The notes under the pieces were generated by a model. The model saw nothing but the letters and a program-made list of their open reading frames with translations, was not told the origin of the DNA and made no database searches. Of a stretch of DNA of 12,605 nucleotides, positions 1 through 7,507 are shown in pieces. Origin of the DNA: an uncultured Ruminococcus sp. GTDB taxonomy: Bacteria > Bacillota > Clostridia > Oscillospirales > Ruminococcaceae. Made by a program: the position numbers and the translations under genes. The DNA is taken from positions 1-12,605 of the forward strand of contig CAADWP010000096.1 in the NCBI GenBank assembly GCA_900752785.1, in the 5' to 3' direction. Every line of letters begins with the position of its first letter. Within the stretch, counting starts at the first letter, position 1.

Positions 1-219
1 AGCGTCGTTGATGACGTCTCTCGGAACCTCGTAATATTTCGGAAGACTGCCGTCAAATTTCAGCGTATATCTTTTTACGGCTTCGTCGCCGTTTTCCTTT
101 ACATCGTCGATAATTGCGGTCACTGTCTCGCCGACCTTTTTATTAGTCTCGCCGCTTCTTTTCTTCAGATCAGAAAGAAAAGCGACCTCGTCAACTCCGT
201 TTGCATAGATCTTTTTCAT
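1..219 (-). CDS. hisD: Histidinol dehydrogenase, N-terminal part (cut by window edge)
   Basis: HisD catalyses the last two steps of histidine synthesis, oxidising L-histidinol to L-histidine with NAD+ in the cytoplasm. Only the first 73 codons are present; the frame is open to base 1. The visible protein begins MKKIYANGVDEVAFLSDLKK and shows the family's N-terminal pattern: a helical region followed by an 'I-DDVKENGDEAVKRYTLKFDG' type segment (residues about 40-61), which matches the conserved 'V..I...V...GD.A....T..FD' stretch of HisD. Catalytic residues lie outside the window. The ATG (219-217) shares one base with the hisG stop TGA (221-219), and AGGAGG sits 7 bases upstream, so the start is well supported and translation is probably coupled to hisG. 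Identification rests on this N-terminal pattern plus the hisZ-hisG context. Confidence 0.9.
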   Translation of the reverse strand, partial: MKKIYANGVDEVAFLSDLKKRSGETNKKVGETVTAIIDDVKENGDEAVKRYTLKFDGSLPKYYEVPRDVINDA

Positions 220-848
220 CAGAGAACCTCCTCTATCATTTTGATGAGCCTTTCAATCTCGGCATGACGCATTTTAAGGCTCACGGTATTTGCAATAAGT
301 CTTGCGGAGATCGGAGCAACGTCCTCGATAACCTCAAGACCGTTTTCTTTAAGCGTAGTTCCGGTTTCCACGATATCCACGATTCCGTCGGCAAGCTCAA
401 GAAGAGGAGCAAGCTCAACAGAGCCCTCTATTTTAATGATCTCAGTATCCATACCCTTTTTTTCAAAAAATCTGCGTGAAACATTCGGATACTTTGTAGC
501 AATAGTTTTGATGCCGTAGCCGCCGTAGAAATCGCTGTTCTTTTTGGCGGCAAGAGCAAATTTGCAGCGTCCGAAGCCAAGATCCGCAAGCTCGTAGAAT
601 CTGCCGCCCATTTCCATAATCGTGTCCTTGCCCACAACTCCCATATCACAGACGCCATGCTCGACATAGGTAATAACATCGTTCGCCTTTGCGAGAACGA
701 CCTCTAAATTTGCATCCGGAACAGGCAATATCAGCTTTCTTCCCTTTTCGCGGACGGCAGTGCAGTCAAATCCCAGTTTTTCAAATAATCCCACGGTATC
801 TTTTTCAAGTCTTCCCTTTGTAAGAGCTATTCTGATAGGCTTATTCAT
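219..848 (-). CDS. hisG: ATP phosphoribosyltransferase, short form catalytic subunit
   Basis: HisG joins ATP and PRPP to make phosphoribosyl-ATP, the first and usually feedback-controlled step of histidine synthesis. At 209 aa this is the short form, which lacks the C-terminal regulatory ACT-like domain of the roughly 290-300 aa long form and needs HisZ as partner. Visible family motifs are LTKGRL (9-14), the YVEHGVCDMGVVGKD segment (61-75), DLGFGRC (89-95), ATKYP (117-121) and the PRPP-binding region around GSVELAPL and DIVETGTTLKENG (142-170). The ATG (848-846) overlaps the hisZ stop as ATGA, and GGAGG sits 7 bases upstream, so the start is firm. The direct hisZ-hisG coupling suits equal production of two subunits of one complex (inference). 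Nothing in the sequence looks damaged. Confidence 0.97.
   Translation of the reverse strand: MNKPIRIALTKGRLEKDTVGLFEKLGFDCTAVREKGRKLILPVPDANLEVVLAKANDVITYVEHGVCDMGVVGKDTIMEMGGRFYELADLGFGRCKFALAAKKNSDFYGGYGIKTIATKYPNVSRRFFEKKGMDTEIIKIEGSVELAPLLELADGIVDIVETGTTLKENGLEVIEDVAPISARLIANTVSLKMRHAEIERLIKMIEEVL
227..232 (-). promoter_or_regulatory. Ribosome binding site of hisD
   Basis: AGGAGG lies inside the end of hisG, 7 bases ahead of the hisD ATG. It fixes the hisD start at 219 although that codon overlaps the hisG stop. Confidence 0.85.
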
Positions 849-2041
849 TCCTGCACCTCCCTGCCCGAGCCGTCTATTACAATTACCTTTGATATTTTCT
901 TTTCTCTTGCATATTCCCTTACGGATTCAAGATCGTTAAACATAGCGTTTTCAACTATAAGGCCTTGTTCACGAAGCTTCTGTGCAGCCTTTACAGCCTC
1001 GACCTCATATCCCTCCTCCGCATAAACCACAGCGTCAGCTCCCTGAACAGCGGGAACTCCGCTGTTTTTCTCTATAGCCTTTGCGATGCCGTTTACGTTA
1101 ACAGCAAATCCGACAGCAGGAACATCATAACCGAATTCAGATATGAGCTTATCATAACGACCTCCGGAAACGACCTCCTCACCATGACCTTTAAGATAAC
1201 CCTTGATTATGAGTCCCGTATAGTAATCGGTTTTATTTACAAGTCCGAGATCAACGGTAACGGTTCCTTCACAGCCGCATATCTCTGCCGCATCACGATA
1301 AATATCACGAAGCTCGCCGAGAATACAGCGAATATTTTCGTCCGGCATAAGCTCCTCCGCCTTGTCGAATACCTCATCGCCTCCGAACAGAGCCGGAAGC
1401 TTTTTAAGAGCATTTGCAACGGTATTGCTTCCGAAACTGTCAAGCAGATCATTAAGTGCAGGGAAATTCTTCGTCTCAATAAGCTTGCGTATCTTTTCCT
1501 TTGTGTGATCGGAAGCGTCAAGCCGTCCCACAAGCTCCTTAAAGATTCCGATATGACCAAGTTCAATGGAAAATTCCAAGCCAAAGGCTTTCAAGGAGTC
1601 GATCGCGGTAGAAATGACCTCAAGATCGGCAATTTTCATCTGAGAACCAATAAGCTCTATGCCTGTCTGGACTATCTCGTCGCTTTTTCCCTTCAGTGCA
1701 GGCTCGGTGCGATAAACGGTCTGATTGTAGCACAGCTTCAGCGGCAGCGCAGCGTCTTTAAGACGCGTTGCAACAACTCTCGCGATCGGCATCGTGGAAT
1801 CGGGGCGCATAACAAGAAGCCGTCCCTTATTGTCGGTAAGCTTGTACATATTTTCCTGAGGAAAATACGGAGAATTCAAATTAAAAACGTCATAGAATTC
1901 AAGCCCCGGCGTAATCATTTCACTGTAGCCTCTGCCCTTGAAAAGTCTCATAAGCTTGTTTTCTATGTCACGTCTTATAATACACTCGCCCAAGAGCAGA
2001 TCTTTAGTGCCCTCCGGCGTTATAAGATCATAATTTCGCAT
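845..2041 (-). CDS. hisZ: ATP phosphoribosyltransferase regulatory subunit (HisRS-like)
   Basis: HisZ is a paralogue of histidyl-tRNA synthetase that does not charge tRNA; it assembles with short HisG and gives histidine feedback control. The 398 aa protein shows the class II synthetase fold: TPEGTKDLL near the start (8-15), a motif-1-like helix (about 20-48), RPDSTMPIARV (79-89), a motif-2-like YRTEPALKGKSDEIVQTGIEL stretch (110-130) and a motif-3-like GGRYDKLI...AVGFAVN region (293-315). The HisRS hallmark, normally written 'LVRGLDYY', reads LVNKTDYYTG here (267-276), so the arginine used by true HisRS enzymes is absent, which supports HisZ. Residues about 330-398 form a short alpha/beta tail that may be a reduced anticodon-binding-type domain (inference). 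The start ATG at 2041 has AAGGAG 7 bases upstream. It is the first gene after the strong promoter at 2125-2097. Confidence 0.95.
   Translation of the reverse strand: MRNYDLITPEGTKDLLLGECIIRRDIENKLMRLFKGRGYSEMITPGLEFYDVFNLNSPYFPQENMYKLTDNKGRLLVMRPDSTMPIARVVATRLKDAALPLKLCYNQTVYRTEPALKGKSDEIVQTGIELIGSQMKIADLEVISTAIDSLKAFGLEFSIELGHIGIFKELVGRLDASDHTKEKIRKLIETKNFPALNDLLDSFGSNTVANALKKLPALFGGDEVFDKAEELMPDENIRCILGELRDIYRDAAEICGCEGTVTVDLGLVNKTDYYTGLIIKGYLKGHGEEVVSGGRYDKLISEFGYDVPAVGFAVNVNGIAKAIEKNSGVPAVQGADAVVYAEEGYEVEAVKAAQKLREQGLIVENAMFNDLESVREYAREKKISKVIVIDGSGREVQE
854..861 (-). promoter_or_regulatory. Ribosome binding site of hisG
   Basis: GGGAGGTG inside the end of hisZ, with the GGAGG core 7 bases ahead of the hisG ATG. 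It supports the start that overlaps the hisZ stop. Confidence 0.85.
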
Positions 2042-2048
2042 ATCAACA

Positions 2049-2054
2049 CTCCTT
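2049..2054 (-). promoter_or_regulatory. Ribosome binding site of hisZ
   Basis: AAGGAG, 7 bases ahead of the hisZ ATG. It selects the start at 2041. Confidence 0.8.
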
Positions 2055-2058
2055 TTAA

Positions 2059-2096
2059 ATTACTGCATCGTCACTTTATCGTGCTAACATAGTAAT
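2059..2096 (-). other. Spaced inverted repeat around the hisZ transcription start
   Basis: ATTACT (2096-2091) and AGTAAT (2064-2059) are perfect inverted copies separated by 26 bases. The first arm directly follows the -10 box and the second is just ahead of the ribosome binding site. Possible short pairs (CAC/GTG) lie inside, but the whole is too weak for a terminator. It could be an operator or chance in AT-rich DNA. No T-box or his-type leader peptide with histidine codons is present in this 85-base gap. Confidence 0.2.
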
Positions 2097-2125
2097 ATGA
2101 TAACATAATACTAAAATAAAGTCAA
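2097..2125 (-). promoter_or_regulatory. Sigma-A-type promoter of the histidine operon
   Basis: Reading the minus strand, a -35 box TTGACT (2125-2120, five of six consensus bases) is followed after exactly 17 bases by TATCAT (2102-2097, five of six). TGT directly ahead of the -10 gives an extended -10 (TGn). The expected transcription start is near 2090, about 50 bases ahead of hisZ. The -35 box begins one base after the polC stop codon, so the promoter sits entirely in the polC-hisZ gap. It is the strongest promoter-like sequence I see in the window. Confidence 0.75.
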
Positions 2126-2126
2126 G

Positions 2127-5100
2127 TTAAAAAAACGACATTTGCGTAGATTCGGGCAAATCGCCAAACGCTCCTATACTTTTCAACATATCAATTGTTG
2201 TTTTTGACGCTCCGCTTTGCTCCTGAAATTCCTCAACGGAGATAAATCCGCCTTTCTGTGCAGCCTCGTAAATTCCCATCGCAGCCGTTTCACCGACTCC
2301 GCCCATTGCCGAAAACGGTATTCTGAGCCTGCCATCCTCTACAAGATATTCGGTGGCATGTGATTTAAACAGGTCGATAGGCAGAAATTCAAGTCCGCGT
2401 GAAAGCATCTCGTTTGTGATAAGCAAAATATCATAAAGATCGCTTTCTTTTTTTGTACGGTCATTTCCAAGTGCGCGAAGTTCCTCAATGCGCGCTCTTA
2501 CGGCAGCCTTGCCCTTTACTGCAAGCTCCGCGTCAAAATCCTCGCCTCTTACCGTAAAATACGTAGCATAATATTCGAGCGGCTTATGGAGCTTGAACCA
2601 TCCGAGCTTTATCGCCGCTATAACGTAAGCGGCTGCGTGAGCCTTCGGGAACATATATTTGATTTTAAGGCAGCTCTCGATGTACCAGTCAGGAACATTG
2701 TGACTTTTCATCATCTCGATTATCTCGGGAGTAAACTGCTTCGGAGCCTTGCCCTTTCTCGTCCATTCCATGATCTGGAACGCCATTTTCGGCGGTACGC
2801 CTTTATAGATAAGATAGGTCATTATACTGTCACGAGTACCGATAACATCAGAAATCGTGCATATTTTTCTTTCAATAAGGTCTTTTGCATTGCCAAGCCA
2901 TACGTCCGTACCATGAGAAAGTCCCGAGATCTGAAGAAAATCACTGAACTTGGTAGGCTTTGCGTCCAGAAGCATCTGAATAGTGAAGCCTGTTCCCATT
3001 TCGGGAATTCCGAGACTGCCCGTCTGGCAGTAGATCTCCTCGGGGGTTACTTTAAGTACATCACAGTTGGTGCACATTCTGATTACATCGGGATCTGAGG
3101 TAGGAACGTCCTTTATTTTAATACCCGTCAGATCCTCAAGATGCTTATAGAGCGTAGGAACAACGTGACCAAGCTCGTCAAGCTTTAATATAGTGTCATG
3201 CAGCGAATTAAATGTAAAATGCGTGGTGATAATTTCCGAATCCGCCGAATCCGCAGGATGCTGAACAGGAGTAAAGTCATACACATCGTAATCAGAGGGT
3301 ACAACGACCATTCCGCCGGGATGCTGACCGGTGGTTCTTTTTATGCCTGTACAGCCAATGGCAAGTCGGTTCATTTCCGCATTATTCAGCGTTATTCCGT
3401 TATCCTCGCAATACTTTTTTACATAACCGTACGCAGTTTTCTCCGCAACGACGGAAATTGTTCCCGCTTTAAAAACGTTGGTGATACCAAATAGCTTCTC
3501 AGTATAACGGTGAGCGTAAAATTGGTATTCATCGGAGAAATTAAGGTCGATATCTGGAGCTTTATCTCCGTCGAAGCCGAGAAACGTCTCGAATGGAATA
3601 TCATGACCGTCACGGAGCATATCAGTTCCGCAGCCTGGACAGCTTTTCGGCGGAAGATCGAATCCCGAGCCGACCGAGCCGTCCTCAATAAATTCACTGT
3701 GCCTGCACTTCGGACATACATAGTGAGGAACGAGAGGATTTACCTCTGAAATTCCAGCCATATTCGCCACGAAAGACGAGCCGACCGAGCCTCGCGAGCC
3801 GACAAGATAGCCGTTTTCAACAGAATTCCACACAAGCTTCTGAGCAATGATATAAAGCACCGAAAATCCATGCTTTATAATGGATGACAACTCTCTGTCG
3901 AGACGCTTTTCCACAAGCTCCGGCAGCGAATCGCCGTATATCTCATGAGCCTTATCATGGGTGATCTTTACAAGCTCCTCTTCCGCACCGTCAATATTCG
4001 GCGTAAACGTTCCCTTTGGGATAGGACGGACATTCTCTATCATGTCGGCTATCATGTTCGTATTGGTAATAACGACTTCCTTAGCCTTTTCCTCGCCAAG
4101 ATATGCAAATTCAGCAAGCATCTCGTCGGTCGTTCGCAGATAGAGCATGGCTTGATTTTCCGCGTCCTTAAATCCCATGCTTGCAAGAATTATTTTACGG
4201 TACACCGCGTCTTTGGGATCCATAAAATGAACGTCGCAGGTAGCGCATACAGGAATTCCGAGTTTATCTCCAAGCCTTATTATACTGCGGTTGTATTCGC
4301 GGAGAGTCTCGTCGTTTTCGGCAATTCCCTCGCGAATCATGAATTCGTTATTGCAGATCGGCTGTATTTCAAGATAGTCATAGAATTTTGCAAGCTCCTC
4401 GAGCTTTGATTGTGAAGCTTTGGCAAGCATTGCCTGAAACAGCTCGCCTGCCTCGCAGGCGCTGCCGAAAATCAATCCCTCCCGATGCTTTATAAGGACT
4501 GATTTTGGAATAAGCGGTTTTTTGTAAAAATATTCAAGATTGCTCAGCGAAACGAGCCTGTAAAGATTTTTCAGTCCCGCCTGATTGCGGACAAGAATGA
4601 TCTGGTGATATGATTTCAGCTTTTTTATGTCGATATTTCCGGCAGCAGAGTTTATCTCGCAAAGACGCTCAACGCCCTTATCACTGATAAGCCGTCCCAC
4701 AAGTTCGATATAGATTTTGGCAAGCATCATCGCATCGTCGGAAGCGCGATGATGATCGAATTTGCCGAGCTTCAGAGCCTTCGCTACGTAATTCAGCTTA
4801 TGGCGTCCCATTTCGGGCAGCATAGCCTGACAAAGAATCAGCGTATCTATCCAGTTATATTTAAAATCAACACCCTGTCTGCGGCAGGCTTCGTTGATAA
4901 AGGTCGTATCGAAGTTGGCGTTGTGAGCCGCAAGCACAGGATTTTTTCCGCAGAATTCCATAAATTTCAGCAGAGCCTCTTTTTCACGGGGAGCATCCTT
5001 AACGTCCTCGTCGCTGATACCGGTAAGCTCCGTGATCTTTTCGGGAATATGCCTTTCCGGATTGACCTTTGTATTAAAGCTGTCCACGATCTGCATATTT

Positions 5101-6452
5101 TTCAGCTTGACCGCGCCGATCTCCGTAAGCCTGTCCGCGGCAAAACTCAGACCCGTAGTTTCAACGTCAAAGATGATGATCTCATCATTTACGCTTCTTT
5201 CATCATACTGCTTTACAACAAGCTGCGCTTCAAGGTCGTTGACAACGTACGCTTCCATGCCGTAAATAGCCTTAAAACCTTTCGGCATATTGTACATAGC
5301 GTCGGGGAAAGCCTGAACCGCTCCGTGGTCGGTGATAGCCATAGCCGGATGTCCCCATTCGGCAGCCCTGTTGATAAGAGTTACAACATCCGTGACCGCG
5401 TCCATTGCGGACATATTTGTATGACAATGAAGCTCCACGCGCTTTTCGGGATAGTTATCCTTTTTCGGTACTCTTTTTACCTTTATAAGAGAAAACGGTG
5501 AGATCACAATATCCCTTGCATATTGGTCATAGTCGATCTTGCCGGCAACAAGAAGCGTACAGCCGTTCTTGACAGAGCCAAGCTTCATTTTTTCAATTTC
5601 CTCATTACTGCCGAATATTTTTACCTTCAGCGAGCCGCTGTAATCGGTTATATCAAAGGTGCAGACAGTCTTTTCGTTGCGCAGCTCTTTTATTTCAGAA
5701 GCGAAAACATCTCCCACTACCACAAGCTTTTCGCCAAGTCTGTGTACGGCGTCGCTGATAGAAATCGGCTTTTCGCGTATAGCCCGCCCTTTAACGATCT
5801 CTGCGGACTCGCCGTCGAACTCTTTATCAAGAGAGGCGATATCAACGGCAGCCGTCGGAACTGCTGCACGCCGTTCCTCCTCAGCATGCTCATCACTGGA
5901 TTTTTCGGGAATAAACTGATCGCTGTAATCGGGAAGCTCCGCAGCCATACGCTCGATCATTTCATCATATTCCACATAAGAAACGGAGCTTTCACCGTTA
6001 AGAATGACTTTGATAACAACGCCGAACATATTGTAAACGAGCCTCGAAAAACGTCCGCAAAAGTCGTTCTTATTCAGCATATCAATGCCGCCGTGGACGA
6101 TCTTTATGTTCATTTTTTCCTCGTCCAGCGTTACCTCCGCATCGTCGAGAAATCCGTTGACGGCTGAAACGTCTCTTTTCAAAAGCTTTATCAGTTCGCC
6201 GTAGCAGCTCATGCCGAAAAGTTCGGGAGCATAGCGGCAGCACAGTCTTATCCTATCGACCTTCAAAGCCGTCTCGACAGCGTGTTCAAAGGAAAAAATA
6301 TCCTCCGCAGGAACTATCGCCCCGAAATGAGCAAAAATAGAGATATTATCGAGTTTTTCCGAATATGTAAGCTTAAATACCTCTCCGCCGCGAACTGTTT
6401 CGGGTATCTCAGCGCCGTATTCCTTGAGAAATTCCGCTAAATTTATATTCAT
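2127..6452 (-). CDS. polC: DNA polymerase III alpha subunit, PolC type (Gram-positive)
   Basis: PolC is the main replicative DNA polymerase of low-GC Gram-positives, with its own 3'-5' proofreading exonuclease. The 1441 aa length fits the family (about 1440). Domains in order are an N-terminal domain (1-230), an OB fold (about 243-325) and the first PHP half with HCHTNMSAMD (342-351) and ITDHG (373-377). Next is the inserted DEDDh exonuclease with DVETTG (429-434), AHNANFD (509-515) and HRASDDA (568-574). The PHP domain then resumes (CDVHF, 739-743). The polymerase core carries GSRGSVGSS (885-893), a zinc site with CPKC (913-916) and CPGC (938-941), PDIDLNF (966-972, catalytic D967 and D969) and LKLD (D1092). 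The C-terminus QMSFF resembles the beta-clamp binding motif. The start has an in-frame stop (ispG's TGA) two codons upstream, so ATG 6452 is the earliest possible. The nearest GGAGG is 17 bases away, so translation is probably coupled to ispG. Confidence 0.98.
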   Translation of the reverse strand: MNINLAEFLKEYGAEIPETVRGGEVFKLTYSEKLDNISIFAHFGAIVPAEDIFSFEHAVETALKVDRIRLCCRYAPELFGMSCYGELIKLLKRDVSAVNGFLDDAEVTLDEEKMNIKIVHGGIDMLNKNDFCGRFSRLVYNMFGVVIKVILNGESSVSYVEYDEMIERMAAELPDYSDQFIPEKSSDEHAEEERRAAVPTAAVDIASLDKEFDGESAEIVKGRAIREKPISISDAVHRLGEKLVVVGDVFASEIKELRNEKTVCTFDITDYSGSLKVKIFGSNEEIEKMKLGSVKNGCTLLVAGKIDYDQYARDIVISPFSLIKVKRVPKKDNYPEKRVELHCHTNMSAMDAVTDVVTLINRAAEWGHPAMAITDHGAVQAFPDAMYNMPKGFKAIYGMEAYVVNDLEAQLVVKQYDERSVNDEIIIFDVETTGLSFAADRLTEIGAVKLKNMQIVDSFNTKVNPERHIPEKITELTGISDEDVKDAPREKEALLKFMEFCGKNPVLAAHNANFDTTFINEACRRQGVDFKYNWIDTLILCQAMLPEMGRHKLNYVAKALKLGKFDHHRASDDAMMLAKIYIELVGRLISDKGVERLCEINSAAGNIDIKKLKSYHQIILVRNQAGLKNLYRLVSLSNLEYFYKKPLIPKSVLIKHREGLIFGSACEAGELFQAMLAKASQSKLEELAKFYDYLEIQPICNNEFMIREGIAENDETLREYNRSIIRLGDKLGIPVCATCDVHFMDPKDAVYRKIILASMGFKDAENQAMLYLRTTDEMLAEFAYLGEEKAKEVVITNTNMIADMIENVRPIPKGTFTPNIDGAEEELVKITHDKAHEIYGDSLPELVEKRLDRELSSIIKHGFSVLYIIAQKLVWNSVENGYLVGSRGSVGSSFVANMAGISEVNPLVPHYVCPKCRHSEFIEDGSVGSGFDLPPKSCPGCGTDMLRDGHDIPFETFLGFDGDKAPDIDLNFSDEYQFYAHRYTEKLFGITNVFKAGTISVVAEKTAYGYVKKYCEDNGITLNNAEMNRLAIGCTGIKRTTGQHPGGMVVVPSDYDVYDFTPVQHPADSADSEIITTHFTFNSLHDTILKLDELGHVVPTLYKHLEDLTGIKIKDVPTSDPDVIRMCTNCDVLKVTPEEIYCQTGSLGIPEMGTGFTIQMLLDAKPTKFSDFLQISGLSHGTDVWLGNAKDLIERKICTISDVIGTRDSIMTYLIYKGVPPKMAFQIMEWTRKGKAPKQFTPEIIEMMKSHNVPDWYIESCLKIKYMFPKAHAAAYVIAAIKLGWFKLHKPLEYYATYFTVRGEDFDAELAVKGKAAVRARIEELRALGNDRTKKESDLYDILLITNEMLSRGLEFLPIDLFKSHATEYLVEDGRLRIPFSAMGGVGETAAMGIYEAAQKGGFISVEEFQEQSGASKTTIDMLKSIGAFGDLPESTQMSFF

Positions 6453-6469
6453 GGGTCAAAGCTTGTCAA
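6442..6469 (-). promoter_or_regulatory. Promoter-like sequence across the polC start (doubtful)
   Basis: A perfect TTGACA (6469-6464) is followed after 16 bases by TATAAA (6447-6442). It spans the ispG stop and the polC ATG, so an RNA from it would start near 6436, inside polC codon 5-6, and could not give full PolC. The TTGACA is formed by the GTT GAC AAG codons of ispG, so coincidence is likely. Confidence 0.15.
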
Positions 6470-7493
6470 CCTCCGCAAGAAGCTCGGCGACAATATCCTC
6501 CTCCTTGATTTTTCGCTGTGTTCCATCTTTTTTAAAGATAACGGCGCATCCGTCTCCGCCTGCGATACCAATATCAGCCTCCCGCGCTTCGCCGGGGCCG
6601 TTCACCACGCATCCCATTACCGCAACGGTTATATCTTTGTCCAGGTCGCAGACAGCCTCCTCGACCAGCTTCGCCGTTTTTATCAGATCTATACGAGTTC
6701 TTCCGCAGGTCGGACATGAAACAAGCTTCACTCCGCCTCTTTTTCCTATGCATTTGAGAATATCCTTAGCGGCGGCAATTTCCTTTATCGGGTCGTCTGT
6801 AAGCGATACGCGTATAGTTTCGCCGATTCCGTCACAGAGCAGAGAGCCGATACCGACAGCAGATTTTATAAGTCCCATTCGCTCCGTTCCCGCTTCGGTA
6901 ACGCCGAGATGAAGCGGATAGCTGCACTTTTCAGCCGCAAGACGATAAGAGGCGATCATGCGGTTCACGTCCGAGGATTTTATTGAGATAACAATATCGT
7001 CGAAGTCGAAACGTTCGAGCATTGCGGCATGGTTCATTGCGCTTTCAACGAGCGCCTCGGGAGTGGGTGATCCGTATTTCGCAAGAAGCTCCTTTTCAAG
7101 CGAACCCGAATTTACGCCTATCCTTATAGGAAGGCTTCTTGCGCGGCAAGCGTCGACAACCTGCTTTACCCTGTCCATTCCGCCGATATTTCCGGGATTT
7201 ATACGGATCTTGTCAACACCCGCGGAAGCTGCCTCGACCGCAAGACGGTAATCAAAGTGGATATCGGCAACAAGCGGTATTTTTACCGCTTCTTTAATTG
7301 CCGGAATGAGGCGTACAGCATCCATATCGGGAATGGCGGCGCGGACTATCTCACAGCCTGCCTTTTCAAGCTCTACAGCCTGAGCCACACTGCCCTCAAT
7401 ATCGTCGGAACGTGCATTCAGCATCGACTGAATATATATGCGTTCCCCGTTAAGCGTAAGACCGCCGACTTTTACGGATTTTACATTTCTCAT
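6456..7493 (-). CDS. ispG: 4-hydroxy-3-methylbut-2-enyl diphosphate synthase (HMBPP synthase)
   Basis: IspG (GcpE) is the iron-sulfur enzyme that reduces MEcPP to HMBPP, the next-to-last step of the MEP isoprenoid pathway. The 345 aa protein has the usual bacterial two-domain layout. Residues about 1-245 form a TIM barrel with QSM (22-24), GCEIVRAAIPD (46-56), ADIHFDYR (76-83), KIRINPGNIG (95-104), IGVNSGSL (125-132) and LGVTEAG (196-202). The C-terminal domain carries the [4Fe-4S] ligands Cys260 and Cys263 (SCPTCGRTR), Cys295 (MGCVVNGPGEA) and Glu302. The start ATG at 7493 is backed by GAGG 8 bases upstream, overlapping the end of rseP (14-base gap). The stop lies 3 bases ahead of the polC ATG and in the same frame. 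The segment after QSM reads LNARSDD where many bacterial enzymes have TNTxTxD, which I take as lineage variation. Confidence 0.98.
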   Translation of the reverse strand: MRNVKSVKVGGLTLNGERIYIQSMLNARSDDIEGSVAQAVELEKAGCEIVRAAIPDMDAVRLIPAIKEAVKIPLVADIHFDYRLAVEAASAGVDKIRINPGNIGGMDRVKQVVDACRARSLPIRIGVNSGSLEKELLAKYGSPTPEALVESAMNHAAMLERFDFDDIVISIKSSDVNRMIASYRLAAEKCSYPLHLGVTEAGTERMGLIKSAVGIGSLLCDGIGETIRVSLTDDPIKEIAAAKDILKCIGKRGGVKLVSCPTCGRTRIDLIKTAKLVEEAVCDLDKDITVAVMGCVVNGPGEAREADIGIAGGDGCAVIFKKDGTQRKIKEEDIVAELLAEVDKL

Positions 7494-7501
7494 ACTTTTT
7501 A

Positions 7502-7505
7502 CCTC
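7502..7505 (-). promoter_or_regulatory. Ribosome binding site of ispG
   Basis: GAGG in the rseP-ispG gap, 8 bases ahead of the ispG ATG and only two bases after the rseP stop codon. Confidence 0.65.
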
Positions 7506-7507
7506 GA

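Noticed and set aside
965..2092. A 375-codon open frame on the plus strand across hisZ
   Set aside because: It lies fully opposite a strongly supported gene, has low-complexity hydrophobic and basic composition without any recognisable motif, and no ribosome binding site of note. It is a shadow of hisZ codon usage.
3646..3799. Repeated GAGCCGACCGAGCC-type DNA in polC
   Set aside because: It encodes GSRGSVGSS and DGSVGSG, both ordinary conserved PolC segments flanking the zinc site, not a mobile or regulatory repeat.
4749..5501. A 250-codon open frame on the plus strand across polC, and other plus-strand frames of 100-214 codons
   Set aside because: They all lie opposite the conserved polC, ispG, dxr, uppS and frr sequences and resemble no protein family.
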